From the NCBI GenBank assembly GCA_947629065.1, contig CANRCH010000082.1, forward strand, positions 1-8,017: a stretch of 8,017 nt of DNA, given 5' to 3'. Every line of letters begins with the position of its first letter. Positions within the stretch are counted from its first letter, which is position 1. The notes beneath the pieces were generated by a model. That model was given only the letters and a program-made list of their open reading frames with translations, ran no database searches and had not been told where the DNA came from. The stretch is from an uncultured Aliarcobacter sp. (GTDB lineage: Bacteria > Campylobacterota > Campylobacteria > Campylobacterales > Arcobacteraceae). Position numbers and translations under genes: made by a program. This document shows, piece after piece, positions 1-7,288 of the stretch.

Positions 1-247
1 CTTTAAAATTTTTAAAGATGATTTTATAAGAGTATTTAATAATCTTTTCTCAAATGCAATAAAATATAATAAAACTTATGGGAGCATCAAAATAACTCTA
101 AAAAATCAAAAACTAATTATTGAAGATAGTGGAATTGGGATTGATAAAAATAGCTTAGATGATATTTTTAAAAGATATTTTAGAGCTACAAAACAAAGTG
201 GTGGTTTTGGTTTAGGTTTAATTTGTTTTAAAATTTATTTAAATTAA
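1..247 (+). CDS. Sensor histidine kinase, C-terminal ATPase domain fragment (5' end outside window, 3' end apparently shortened)
   Basis: The open frame from base 2 encodes about 81 residues ending at TAA 245-247; the gene continues to the left. It matches the HATPase_c domain of two-component sensor kinases, which binds ATP to phosphorylate a histidine. Seen in order: an N box (FNNLFSNAIKYNK), a G1 box (IEDSGIGID), an F box (IFKRYFRAT) and a G2 box (GGFGLGL). A normal domain continues about 25-35 residues past G2 with a helix and final strands. Here only eight residues (ICFKIYLN) follow before the stop. Behind the stop the same frame reads VPYKGTKGNI, and 'KGT' resembles the usual kinase tail, so the 3' end may have suffered a small deletion plus a nonsense change. 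Whether the protein still works is unclear. A kinase beside a Cus-type operon would fit a CusS-like copper sensor, but the sensor domain is not visible, so this is inference. Confidence 0.8.
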   Translation, partial: FKIFKDDFIRVFNNLFSNAIKYNKTYGSIKITLKNQKLIIEDSGIGIDKNSLDDIFKRYFRATKQSGGFGLGLICFKIYLN

Positions 248-264
248 GTTCCCTATAAAGGAAC
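248..264 (+). promoter_or_regulatory. Inverted repeat GTTCC-N7-GGAAC around a TATAAA box, candidate higBA promoter/operator
   Basis: Perfect 5-base arms at 248-252 and 260-264 flank CTATAAA. TATAAA at 254-259 would make a reasonable -10 box for higB, placing transcription start roughly 15 bases before its ATG. No good -35 was seen, which is common in Campylobacterota promoters. HigA-type antitoxins usually repress their own operon by binding a palindrome over the -10 region, so this fits by position and symmetry. It could equally be a short hairpin at the kinase end, but no T-run follows, so terminator activity is unlikely. A ribosome binding site AAAGG at 266-270 follows. Confidence 0.4.
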
Positions 265-281
265 AAAAGGTAATATTTAAA

Positions 282-575
282 ATGAATGTAATAAGTAAAA
301 GAACATTAGTCCAGTTTTATGAAAAAAATCCACAAGCAAAAACTGCTTTAGAAGTGTGGCATCAAGATACAAAAAAAGCAATTTGGAAAACTCCTAATGA
401 TATTAAAAAAACATATTCAAATGCATCTTTTTTAGAAGACAATAGAGTGGTTTTTAATATAAAAGGAAATGATTATAGACTAATTGTTCATATAGATTAC
501 CTAAGAAAAATTGTAAGAGTAAAATTTATTGGAACTCATAAAGAGTACGATAAAATAGATGCAAAAAAGATATAA
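282..575 (+). CDS. higB: HigB-family type II toxin (mRNA interferase)
   Basis: This 97-residue protein matches the HigB toxin family (RelE-like fold), whose members cut mRNA on the ribosome and stop growth until neutralised by HigA. Seen: a W-x3 region near residue 26 and 35, then the family core from residue 55, RVVFNIKGNDYRLIV, and the ending FIGTHKEYDKIDA (residues 82-94). Arg55, Lys61, Arg66, His86 and Tyr89 are the basic and aromatic residues expected at or near the RNA site. The length is normal and the gene looks intact. The toxin gene comes first, as is typical for higBA. AAAGG at 266-270 is the likely ribosome binding site, 11 bases from ATG, which is rather far. higA follows after 11 bases. 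Confidence 0.93.
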   Translation: MNVISKRTLVQFYEKNPQAKTALEVWHQDTKKAIWKTPNDIKKTYSNASFLEDNRVVFNIKGNDYRLIVHIDYLRKIVRVKFIGTHKEYDKIDAKKI

Positions 576-586
576 AGGAAAGCTAA

Positions 587-946
587 ATGCAATTAAAAAT
601 TATAAAAAATGAAAAAGATTATGATAAAGCTTTAAATAGAATAGATGAGTTAATGGAACTTAATCCAGATATTGGAACTATTGAAAGTGATGAATTAGAG
701 ATTTTAACTTTATTAATTGAGAAATATGAAGAAGAAAATTGGAATATAGATACTCCAGATCCAATAGAAGCAATAAAATATAGAATGGAAGAGATGAATC
801 TAAAACAAAAAGATTTAATTCCTTATATTGGAAATAAAAGTAAAGTTTCAGAACTTTTAAATAGAAAAATATCTCTTTCTTTAACAATGGTTAGAAACCT
901 TTCACAAGCTTTACATATTCCTGTAGAAACTCTAATTAAAGCTTAA
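587..946 (+). CDS. higA: HigA-family antitoxin with XRE-type helix-turn-helix
   Basis: This 119-residue protein is the cognate antitoxin of HigB; it binds and blocks the toxin and represses the shared promoter. The N-terminal half (about residues 1-60) is charged and helical with the acidic stretch EKYEEENW. The C-terminal half is a helix-turn-helix (about residues 62-115), with MNLKQKDLIPYIGNKSKVSE and then ELLNRKISLSLTMVRNLSQA as the recognisable Cro/C1-type pattern, ending IPVETLIKA. This long N-terminal extension is typical of the HigA class (COG5499 type) that pairs with this HigB family. The ribosome binding site AAGGA (575-579) touches the higB stop codon, 7 bases from ATG, so translation is likely coupled. 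No terminator hairpin is visible downstream before the efflux operon, so read-through is possible. Confidence 0.93.
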   Translation: MQLKIIKNEKDYDKALNRIDELMELNPDIGTIESDELEILTLLIEKYEEENWNIDTPDPIEAIKYRMEEMNLKQKDLIPYIGNKSKVSELLNRKISLSLTMVRNLSQALHIPVETLIKA

Positions 947-979
947 ATAAACCAATCCACACAAACTACACACTTTTTT

Positions 980-1009
980 AGATAGATTTCCATAATTCAA
1001 AATAAAGGA
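980..1009 (+). promoter_or_regulatory. Possible promoter and ribosome binding site of the efflux operon
   Basis: The 68-base gap between higA and the FixH-like gene holds a T6 tract (974-979), then two possible -10 boxes, TAGATA (980-985) and CATAAT (991-996), and the ribosome binding site AAAGGA (1004-1009), 5 bases before ATG. If CATAAT is used, the leader is very short. No clear -35 or regulator palindrome was seen. The ribosome binding site is solid; the -10 choice is a guess. Confidence 0.35.
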
Positions 1010-1014
1010 CAATT

Positions 1015-1398
1015 ATGAGAAATCTGTTTAAACTATTTATTGCACTATTTTTAAGTGCAAATATCCTAAATGCTGATGCTATAAATGAGAAGCTTGAAGC
1101 AAATGGATATGAACTTGAACTAATTAGTAAAAGAGATTTAAGTGCAGGAAGCAATGAATTCTTCGCAAAAATTACAAAAGATGGCAAAGTTGTTGAAGAT
1201 GCTAAATTAAAAGCAAAATTCTTTATGCCAGAGATGCCAGGAATGCCATATATGGAACACGAAGGAACAGGTGAGTTTCAAAATGGTTCATATAGATTTA
1301 TTATAAACTTTTGTATGAATGGAACTTGGCAATACAATATTAGATTTAAAACAAGTGATGAAAAAGTTCACAGCGTTAAAAGTAGCGTAACATTCTAA
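1015..1398 (+). CDS. Exported FixH/YtkA-like protein with methionine-rich loop, first gene of copper/silver efflux operon
   Basis: This 127-residue protein begins with a clear signal peptide (charged MRNLFK, hydrophobic core, probable cut near NADA, residues 19-22), so it should act in the periplasm. The rest resembles the small beta-sandwich proteins called FixH-like or YtkA-like: a strand-rich segment, the motif FFMPEMPGMPYMEHEG (residues 69-84), and a final NFCMNGTWQYNIRF (residues 98-111). Met71, Met74, Met77, Met80, His82, Cys100 and Met101 are candidate ligands for Cu(I) or Ag(I). It opens the operon and its stop overlaps the next ATG by one base (TAATG, 1396-1400). In E. coli a small periplasmic metallochaperone, CusF, serves the same kind of pump; this protein is not CusF by sequence but could play a similar role. 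The family assignment is fairly firm; metal binding is inference. Confidence 0.75.
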   Translation: MRNLFKLFIALFLSANILNADAINEKLEANGYELELISKRDLSAGSNEFFAKITKDGKVVEDAKLKAKFFMPEMPGMPYMEHEGTGEFQNGSYRFIINFCMNGTWQYNIRFKTSDEKVHSVKSSVTF

Positions 1399-2606
1399 TG
1401 AAAAATCTAGCAATTCTTTCTATTGTTTTAGCAAATACTCTTTTTGCAACAAGTATTAGTGAATTAGTAGAAAATAGTCTTTCAAGTAGCTTTGATTTAA
1501 AAGCACTTGAAACTAAAGTTCAAATAGCAGATCAACAAATTGCTATATCTAAAAATTGGCAAAACCCTATTTTGGTTTTAAAATCAAATGAGATTATGCT
1601 AAATAAACATAAATTAAACAACAATAAAGAGTATGGAGTTGAATTTATTCAAGAAATACCTATTGGAAACAAGCTTGAAATTGAAAAACAGATAGCTATA
1701 AAAGATAGAAATATACAGAGTTTTGATTTAGAGGATAAAAAACTTGAACTAAAATCAAAGTTAAATCTTTTTGCATATACTATTTTAATATATGAAAAAA
1801 GAGAAAATCTTTTAGATGAATACTTACAAAATTTAGAAAAATTATATAATCTAAATAAAGAGCTATTAAAGATAGACAAATCAGATTTAAATACGATTTT
1901 AAATACAAAGATAAATACACAAAAAATAAAAACAGAACAAGATATTCTAAAAACAAAAATAGATAATCTTTATCTAAATTTAGAGCAAATAACTTATGAA
2001 AAATATACAAAAATAGATGATAGTTTAGCTTTTAAAAATATTAATGAAACAAAACTTTTAGAAGATTTATCATCTCATCCTAAAATAAAATCAAATGAAG
2101 AAGAAATACTAAAATATAAGGATTATTCAAAGCTTGAAGAGGCAAAAAAATTTTCAAATGTAGTTTTAGGTCTTGAATATATGCAAAACAATATTCAAGA
2201 TTATGCAAACATATCTTTAGGTTTTACTTTACCTATTTATAAAACAGAAAATATTAATAAAATAAAAGCAAAATTAAATGCAAATGAGACTCAAAATAAA
2301 AAAGAGATTATTAAAAAGAGTTTTGAGATAGAAACAAAAATTATTCTAAACAATATTAAGCAAAATATCACATCATTTAATACATATCAAAATGAAATTA
2401 TTCCACTAAAACAATCTATTCAAAATATTATAAATCAAAATATCAAACTAGATATTTCAAAACTTGAAGATAGTATAAATAATTTAAATGAGCTTATAGA
2501 TTTGGAGCTTAAATCTTTAGAGTATCTTGAAGAGTATTTTACAAACTACTCTAGGCTAATTTACTACTCAAACCAATCTATAGAATCTACAAAAGGTATA
2601 AAATGA
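1398..2606 (+). CDS. TolC-family outer-membrane efflux channel (CusC/CzcC-like)
   Basis: This 402-residue protein has an N-terminal signal peptide (MKNLAILSIVLANTLFA, cut about residue 17) and then long, charged, coiled-coil-prone helices in two related halves, as in outer-membrane efflux proteins that form the trimeric exit duct. Recognisable parts are the early NWQNPILVLKSNE region (about 53-65) and GVEFIQEIPIGNKLEIEKQI (about 84-103), then the second-half counterpart VVLGLEYMQNN...ISLGFTLPIY (about 255-281), which are the membrane-strand segments. No cysteine follows the signal, so unlike E. coli CusC it is not a lipoprotein. It overlaps the gene before by 1 base and the adaptor gene after by 4 bases (ATGA). 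No ribosome binding site is obvious, so translation probably depends on coupling. Substrate comes from context, since this family is poorly specific by sequence. Confidence 0.9.
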   Translation: MKNLAILSIVLANTLFATSISELVENSLSSSFDLKALETKVQIADQQIAISKNWQNPILVLKSNEIMLNKHKLNNNKEYGVEFIQEIPIGNKLEIEKQIAIKDRNIQSFDLEDKKLELKSKLNLFAYTILIYEKRENLLDEYLQNLEKLYNLNKELLKIDKSDLNTILNTKINTQKIKTEQDILKTKIDNLYLNLEQITYEKYTKIDDSLAFKNINETKLLEDLSSHPKIKSNEEEILKYKDYSKLEEAKKFSNVVLGLEYMQNNIQDYANISLGFTLPIYKTENINKIKAKLNANETQNKKEIIKKSFEIETKIILNNIKQNITSFNTYQNEIIPLKQSIQNIINQNIKLDISKLEDSINNLNELIDLELKSLEYLEEYFTNYSRLIYYSNQSIESTKGIK

Positions 2607-3577
2607 TAAAACAAACTATATTTTTCTTGCTAATTTTAGCAAACACTGTTTGGGCAAAAGAGTTGGATTTAAAACAACTTTTTAATAAACAAACAGTAAA
2701 AATGACAAATGAGGAGCTTGTATTTAGTAAATCTTATTATGGAATAACTTCACTTGATGAGAGTAAAACTATTGATATTGTAAGTAGATTTGATGGATAT
2801 ATTACACATTTAAATGCAAACAAAAATTTTATGAGTGTAAAAAAAGATGATTTGCTATATTCAATCTATTCACCAGAAATTTCAAAAATAGCCACAGAGT
2901 ATAATATTGCAAAAAACATAGACAAAGATTTAAGTCAAAATATTTTAAAACAGTATGAAAACTATGGAATAAAATCTAACTCTAAGTCAAAAAATATAGA
3001 TGTTGTATCACCTATAAATGGTGTTATTATTGAAAAAAATATAAATAACAACAGCTATGTAGAGAAAGGAAAAACTCTTTTTAAAATAGCAAATATAGAA
3101 AAACTTTGGTTTATTGCAACAGTTTATCAAGATGATTTAAAAGATATAAAAAAAGATTTAAGTGCAAAAATAACTTTAGATGGTCACCAAAAAATAGTAG
3201 ATGCAAAAGTTGATTTTATCTACCCTATTTTAAATAGTGATAGAACTTTAAATATTAGGTTTGAAGTTGATAATAGTGATTTAAAACTATATTCATCTAT
3301 GTTTGGAAAAGTAGAGATAATTTTTTCAAAAAATAGTTTTAACACTGTTCCAAAAAGTTCTATTATAGAAAGAAATAATGAATTTTGGGTTTTTAAAGCT
3401 TTAAAAGATGGAAAATATGAGCCAAAAAAAGTTGAAGCTAGAAAACTAAATGATGAAAAATATGAGATTATTTCAGGATTAAATGCTGATGATGAGATAA
3501 TAAATGAAAGCCTATTTTTACTTGATGCTGATGCTATGACAAATAGATTGTATGAAGATGATGATGAGGATTGGTAA
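2603..3577 (+). CDS. cusB: RND efflux periplasmic adaptor (membrane fusion protein), CusB-like
   Basis: This 324-residue protein links the inner-membrane pump to the outer-membrane channel. A signal peptide ends near VWA (residues 16-18) without a lipobox. Two lipoyl half-motifs are visible, IDIVSRFDGYITHLNANKNF (about 57-76) and IDVVSPINGVIIEKNINNNS (about 132-151), separated by a short helical segment starting YSPEI (89-93). A beta-barrel part follows with NIRFEVDNSDLKLYSSMFGK (217-236), matching the conserved region around EVDN in CusB. Near the end ESLFLLDADA matches the CusB ending, then comes a very acidic tail YEDDDEDW. It is shorter than E. coli CusB (about 400 residues) and has only one Met (34) in the mature N-terminal stretch, where E. 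coli CusB has a three-Met metal site. A ribosome binding site AAAGG lies at 2592-2596. Confidence 0.88.
   Translation: MIKQTIFFLLILANTVWAKELDLKQLFNKQTVKMTNEELVFSKSYYGITSLDESKTIDIVSRFDGYITHLNANKNFMSVKKDDLLYSIYSPEISKIATEYNIAKNIDKDLSQNILKQYENYGIKSNSKSKNIDVVSPINGVIIEKNINNNSYVEKGKTLFKIANIEKLWFIATVYQDDLKDIKKDLSAKITLDGHQKIVDAKVDFIYPILNSDRTLNIRFEVDNSDLKLYSSMFGKVEIIFSKNSFNTVPKSSIIERNNEFWVFKALKDGKYEPKKVEARKLNDEKYEIISGLNADDEIINESLFLLDADAMTNRLYEDDDEDW
3566..3570 (+). promoter_or_regulatory. Ribosome binding site GAGGA that decides the cusA start
   Basis: GAGGA lies inside the end of cusB, 6 bases before ATG 3577. A longer frame could begin at TTG 3571, but that codon touches this site with no spacing, so TTG is very unlikely as the start. 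Confidence 0.6.
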
Positions 3578-6500
3578 TGGTAGAAAAAATAATACAAAAA
3601 AGCTATGAAAATAGATTTATAGTTCTATTTTTTACCTTTATTTTGGCAATTGCTTCAATATATGCAATCAAAAATACAAATCTTGATGCAATCCCTGATT
3701 TGTCTGCAAATCAAGTAATTATAGAGGTTGAGTGGGCTGGGCAAAGTGCAAAAACAATTGAAGACCAAATAGCTTATCCACTAATCTCAAACTTTTTAAG
3801 TCTTCCAAATATTGAAACTGTAAGAGCTATGAGCAGTTTTTCAAACTCAATGATATATATTTTATTTAAAGATGAAGTTGATATTTATGAAGCACGAACT
3901 AGAGTTTTAGAGAAGTTATCAACTTTACAAAGTACATTTCCAAAAGCTTCAAAAGTAAATCTAGGTCCTGATGCAACAGGTGTTGGTTGGGCTTATCAAT
4001 ATGCTTTAAAATCAGACACTAAATCTTTAGCCCAGTTAAGAACTCTTCAAGACTATTTTTATAAATTTGCACTTTTAGGTGTAGATGGAGTTAGTGAAGT
4101 TGCTTCAATTGGTGGTTTTGTAAAGAATTTTGAGATAACTTTAGATCAAGATAAACTTAAAAGATATGATATATCTATTTTAGATTTAAAAGATATTATA
4201 GCTTCAAACAACAATGACTCAGGTGGAAGAGTAATTCTTGAAAATGGTTATGAAAAAATCATAAATGCAAGAGCTTATATACAAAATCTTGATGAGATTG
4301 AAAATCTTCCTGTAAAAAATATTGGAAATGGTGTTTTAAAACTAAAAGATATTGCAAACATAAATATAACTTCATCAGATAGAAGAGGAGTTGCTGAGTT
4401 AAATGGCGAGGGCGAAAGTGTTGGTGGAATTGTAGTTGTAAGATATGGAAAAAATGTACATCAAGTAATAAAAGATGTAAAAAAGAAGCTTGAAACTTTA
4501 CATATTGATGATGTTGAAGTGATTGAAGTTTATGATAGAACTTCACTAATTGATGCAGCAATTGATACACTTAAAAGAGTTTTAATTGAAGAATCTTTGA
4601 TTGTAATGCTTATTGTTGCCCTATTTTTACTACATTTTAGAAGTGCATTAGTAATAATTATTACTCTTCCTCTTACAGTTTTATTCTCATTTTTACTTAT
4701 GAAACTATTTAATATTGGCTCAAATATTATGAGTTTAGCTGGAATTGCCATTGCAATTGGAGCTATGGTAGATGCCACAATTATAATGGTTGAAAATGCA
4801 CATAAACATCTAGCAAATAAAAAAAATCTAAGCAAAAAAGAGCATTTAGAGACTATTTTAAAATCTTCAAAACAGGTTGGTCGTCCTATATTTTTCGCAC
4901 TTGTTTTAGTAATAGTCTCTTTTTTACCTATATTTTTCCTAACAGGACAAGAGGGAAAATTATTTTCACCACTTGCTTTTACAAAAACATTCGCCATGCT
5001 AAGTGGTGCCATACTTTCAATAACATTGGTTCCAATTTTGATTGTATATTTAGTAAAAGGAAAAATAAAAGATGAGCAATCAAGCTTTATAAATAGATTT
5101 TTCATAGCTATTTACTCTCCTATTTTAAAAATATCTCTAAAATTAAGATATTTAATGATTTTAATTTTTATTGCAACTTTGGTTTTTGCATACTATATTT
5201 ATAAACAACAAAAATGGGAGTTTATGCCACTTTTAAATGAGCAATCGTTTATGTATATGCCTGTAACTCCTTATGGAATTGGTGTTGATTTAGCAAAAGA
5301 GTTAGCACAAAAAACAAATATGGTTATAAAATCTTTTCCTGAAGTAGAAAACAGTTTTGCAAAAGCAGGAAGGGCAAATAGTGCAACAGATCCAGCACCA
5401 CTTGCGATGCTTGAAACAATAATCACTTTTAAACCACAATCACAATGGCGTGAAGGAATGACATACAAAAAACTTCAAGAAGAGATGGATAAAAAGCTTA
5501 GAGTTGAAGGTCTTATAAACTCTTGGACATACCCTATTAAAGGGCGAATTGATATGTTAATTACAGGGATTAGAACTCCTTTGGGAATAAAACTATATGG
5601 AAATGATACAAAAGTTTTACAAGAGATAACTACAAAAATGGAAGAGAGATTAAGAGCCTATGATGGAACTTTAAGTGTTAGTGCGGATAAGATAAATCAA
5701 GGTTACTATATAAATATAAAACTTCTTGAAGAGAATTTAAGCAAATATAATCTTCACAAAGATGATATTTTAGAAACAATTTCACTAGGACTTGGTTCAG
5801 AAGAGATTAGTTTATACCTAAATAAACTAGAAAGATACCCAATTACTCTAAGATATGATATTACACAAAGGCATAGTATTGAAAAATTAGAAGAGATTCT
5901 AATAAAGACAGATTTTGGCTTCAAACCACTTAAAACATTTGCAAAAATTGAGTTTCAAGAGCAACCAAGTGTAATTCAAAGTGAAAAAGCACTAAATGTT
6001 GCTTATGTATATATAACTCCAAATAGTAACACTAGTATAAAAGAGTATAAAGATAGTGCAAATGAACTTTTAAAAGATATTAAACTTCCTAATTCATACT
6101 ATTTTGAATGGTCAGGTGAGAGTGAATTTTTAGAACAAGCTTTAGATAAACTTCAATATATTATTCCTCTTACACTAATGCTAATTTTTGTTTTAATATA
6201 TTTAAGTTTGAAAAATATTTTATATACATTTATAATATTCTTAACTCTTCCTTTTGCTCTTAGTGGCGGGATATTTTATATTGAACTTCTTGGATTTAAT
6301 ATCTCTATTGCTGTAATTGTAGGATTCTTAGCACTTTTAGGAGTTGCAGCTGAAACATCTATTATTATGCTTGTATATCTTGATAATGCACTAAAAGAGC
6401 AAAAAGCAAAAAATCAAGAGTTTACAAAAGAGATTTTAGTAAAAACAATATATGAAGGGGCGGTTTTAAGGCTAAGACCAAAGCTAATGACACTTTTTAG

Positions 6501-6672
6501 TATATTAGGAGCTTTAATTCCTATTATGTATATTTCAAGCGTAGGAAGTGAAATAACACAAAGAATAGCAGCACCTATGATTGGTGGAATGATTAGTTCA
6601 GCTATTTTAACTCTAATAATTATTCCAGCTGTTTTTTATATTTTTATAGAAAGAAACAGAATTAAAGTTTGA
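3577..6672 (+). CDS. cusA: Heavy-metal RND efflux pump, CusA type (Cu(I)/Ag(I) export)
   Basis: This 1031-residue inner-membrane proton/metal antiporter is full length for the family. The start ATG overlaps the cusB stop (TAATG), has a good ribosome binding site, and gives MVEKIIQKSYENRF, lining up with the start of E. coli CusA. Twelve membrane segments are visible: one near residues 12-30, five between about 335 and 495, one near 525-542, and five between about 862 and 1025, with large periplasmic domains between. The three methionines of the CusA metal site appear at Met561 (MYMPVT), Met611 (APLAM) and Met660 (GRIDM). The proton-relay residues are Asp399 (GAMVDA), Glu926 (GVAAET) and Lys969 (RLRPK). 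These argue for monovalent copper/silver rather than the zinc/cobalt/nickel of CzcA. Compared with E. coli CusA as I recall it, several accessory Met pairs are missing. It is the last gene of the operon. Confidence 0.95.
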   Translation: MVEKIIQKSYENRFIVLFFTFILAIASIYAIKNTNLDAIPDLSANQVIIEVEWAGQSAKTIEDQIAYPLISNFLSLPNIETVRAMSSFSNSMIYILFKDEVDIYEARTRVLEKLSTLQSTFPKASKVNLGPDATGVGWAYQYALKSDTKSLAQLRTLQDYFYKFALLGVDGVSEVASIGGFVKNFEITLDQDKLKRYDISILDLKDIIASNNNDSGGRVILENGYEKIINARAYIQNLDEIENLPVKNIGNGVLKLKDIANINITSSDRRGVAELNGEGESVGGIVVVRYGKNVHQVIKDVKKKLETLHIDDVEVIEVYDRTSLIDAAIDTLKRVLIEESLIVMLIVALFLLHFRSALVIIITLPLTVLFSFLLMKLFNIGSNIMSLAGIAIAIGAMVDATIIMVENAHKHLANKKNLSKKEHLETILKSSKQVGRPIFFALVLVIVSFLPIFFLTGQEGKLFSPLAFTKTFAMLSGAILSITLVPILIVYLVKGKIKDEQSSFINRFFIAIYSPILKISLKLRYLMILIFIATLVFAYYIYKQQKWEFMPLLNEQSFMYMPVTPYGIGVDLAKELAQKTNMVIKSFPEVENSFAKAGRANSATDPAPLAMLETIITFKPQSQWREGMTYKKLQEEMDKKLRVEGLINSWTYPIKGRIDMLITGIRTPLGIKLYGNDTKVLQEITTKMEERLRAYDGTLSVSADKINQGYYINIKLLEENLSKYNLHKDDILETISLGLGSEEISLYLNKLERYPITLRYDITQRHSIEKLEEILIKTDFGFKPLKTFAKIEFQEQPSVIQSEKALNVAYVYITPNSNTSIKEYKDSANELLKDIKLPNSYYFEWSGESEFLEQALDKLQYIIPLTLMLIFVLIYLSLKNILYTFIIFLTLPFALSGGIFYIELLGFNISIAVIVGFLALLGVAAETSIIMLVYLDNALKEQKAKNQEFTKEILVKTIYEGAVLRLRPKLMTLFSILGALIPIMYISSVGSEITQRIAAPMIGGMISSAILTLIIIPAVFYIFIERNRIKV

Positions 6673-6686
6673 ATAAAGAGTATTTG

Positions 6687-6715
6687 TATAAAATTTATTT
6701 ATCTTAATTAAGGAG
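6687..6715 (+). promoter_or_regulatory. Possible promoter -10 box and strong ribosome binding site of yceI
   Basis: The 49-base gap after cusA contains TATAAA (6687-6692) preceded by TG, a possible -10 box without a good -35, and AAGGAG (6710-6715), a strong ribosome binding site 6 bases from ATG 6722. No terminator separates cusA from this gene, so it may also be transcribed from the efflux operon. Confidence 0.35.
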
Positions 6716-6721
6716 TAAAGA

Positions 6722-7285
6722 ATGAGTGAAATTTTAAAAATGGCAGCTGCTACAATCCTAACAGCTGGGATGCTAAGTGCATCTGAATATAGTCTTGATA
6801 AAGCACATTCAAATGTTGGTTTTAGTGTAAAACATATGATGATTACAAATGTACATGGGAAGTTTACATCTTATGATGCTGTAATTGATTTTGATGAAAA
6901 TAGTAAAACATTCAAAAAACTTATTGCAAATATCGATACAAATTCTATTGATACTGGAATTGAAAAAAGAGATGATCACTTAAGAAGTGATGACTTTTTC
7001 TCAAGTGCTAATCATCCAAAAATGAGTTTTGAGATGACTAAATATAAAGCAGATGGAGATGAAGGTAAGATGGAAGGTAATCTTACAATTAGAGGTATTA
7101 CAAAAGCTGTAACTCTTGAAATTGAAGATATTGCAATATTAGGAGATAAATTAGGTTTTCATCTTGAAGGAAAAATAAATAGATCTGATTTTGATCTAAA
7201 ATGGAACAAAGCTATTGAATTAGGCGGTGTTGCTGTAGGTGAAGAGGTTAAAATCAAAGTTGATATAGAAGCAAGTAAACAATAA
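6722..7285 (+). CDS. yceI: YceI-family periplasmic protein (polyisoprenoid-binding type)
   Basis: This 187-residue protein matches the YceI family, small secreted lipocalin-like beta-barrels that bind isoprenoid-type lipids in characterised members. Seen: a signal peptide (residues 1 to about 20, ILKMAAATILTAGMLSA), the family opening YSLDKAHSNVGFSVKHMMI (23-41) followed by NVHGKF, the central KRDDHLRSDDFFSSANHPKM region, GNLTIRGITKAVTLE, and INRSDFDLKWN near the end. Length is normal and the frame is intact. The signal peptide lacks the usual strong basic start (MSEILK has one Glu and one Lys), but no better start is available. It follows the pump by 49 bases; the exact role is unknown, and a link to metal efflux is only positional. 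Confidence 0.92.
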   Translation: MSEILKMAAATILTAGMLSASEYSLDKAHSNVGFSVKHMMITNVHGKFTSYDAVIDFDENSKTFKKLIANIDTNSIDTGIEKRDDHLRSDDFFSSANHPKMSFEMTKYKADGDEGKMEGNLTIRGITKAVTLEIEDIAILGDKLGFHLEGKINRSDFDLKWNKAIELGGVAVGEEVKIKVDIEASKQ

Positions 7286-7288
7286 ATT

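Noticed and set aside
947..1014. Kinase C-terminal remnant or terminator after higA
   Set aside because: None of the three forward frames gives a kinase-like tail, and no stem precedes the T6 tract at 974-979.
3571..3576. Alternative TTG start for cusA adding two residues
   Set aside because: The ribosome binding site would touch the start codon, and ATG 3577 matches the family N-terminus and the TAATG overlap style of the operon.
3220..3597. Reverse-strand open frame of 125 codons across the cusB/cusA junction
   Set aside because: It is a Ser/Phe-rich translation typical of the antisense of AT-rich genes, with no homology seen.
4530..5105. Long reverse-strand open frame (191 codons) inside cusA
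   Set aside because: It lies opposite a highly conserved part of the pump, its translation has no recognisable domain, and it reflects codon bias of the real gene.
3577..6672. CzcA-type zinc/cobalt/nickel pump
   Set aside because: The three-methionine site (MYMP, APLAM, RIDM) is the mark of Cu/Ag pumps; CzcA-type pumps lack this set.
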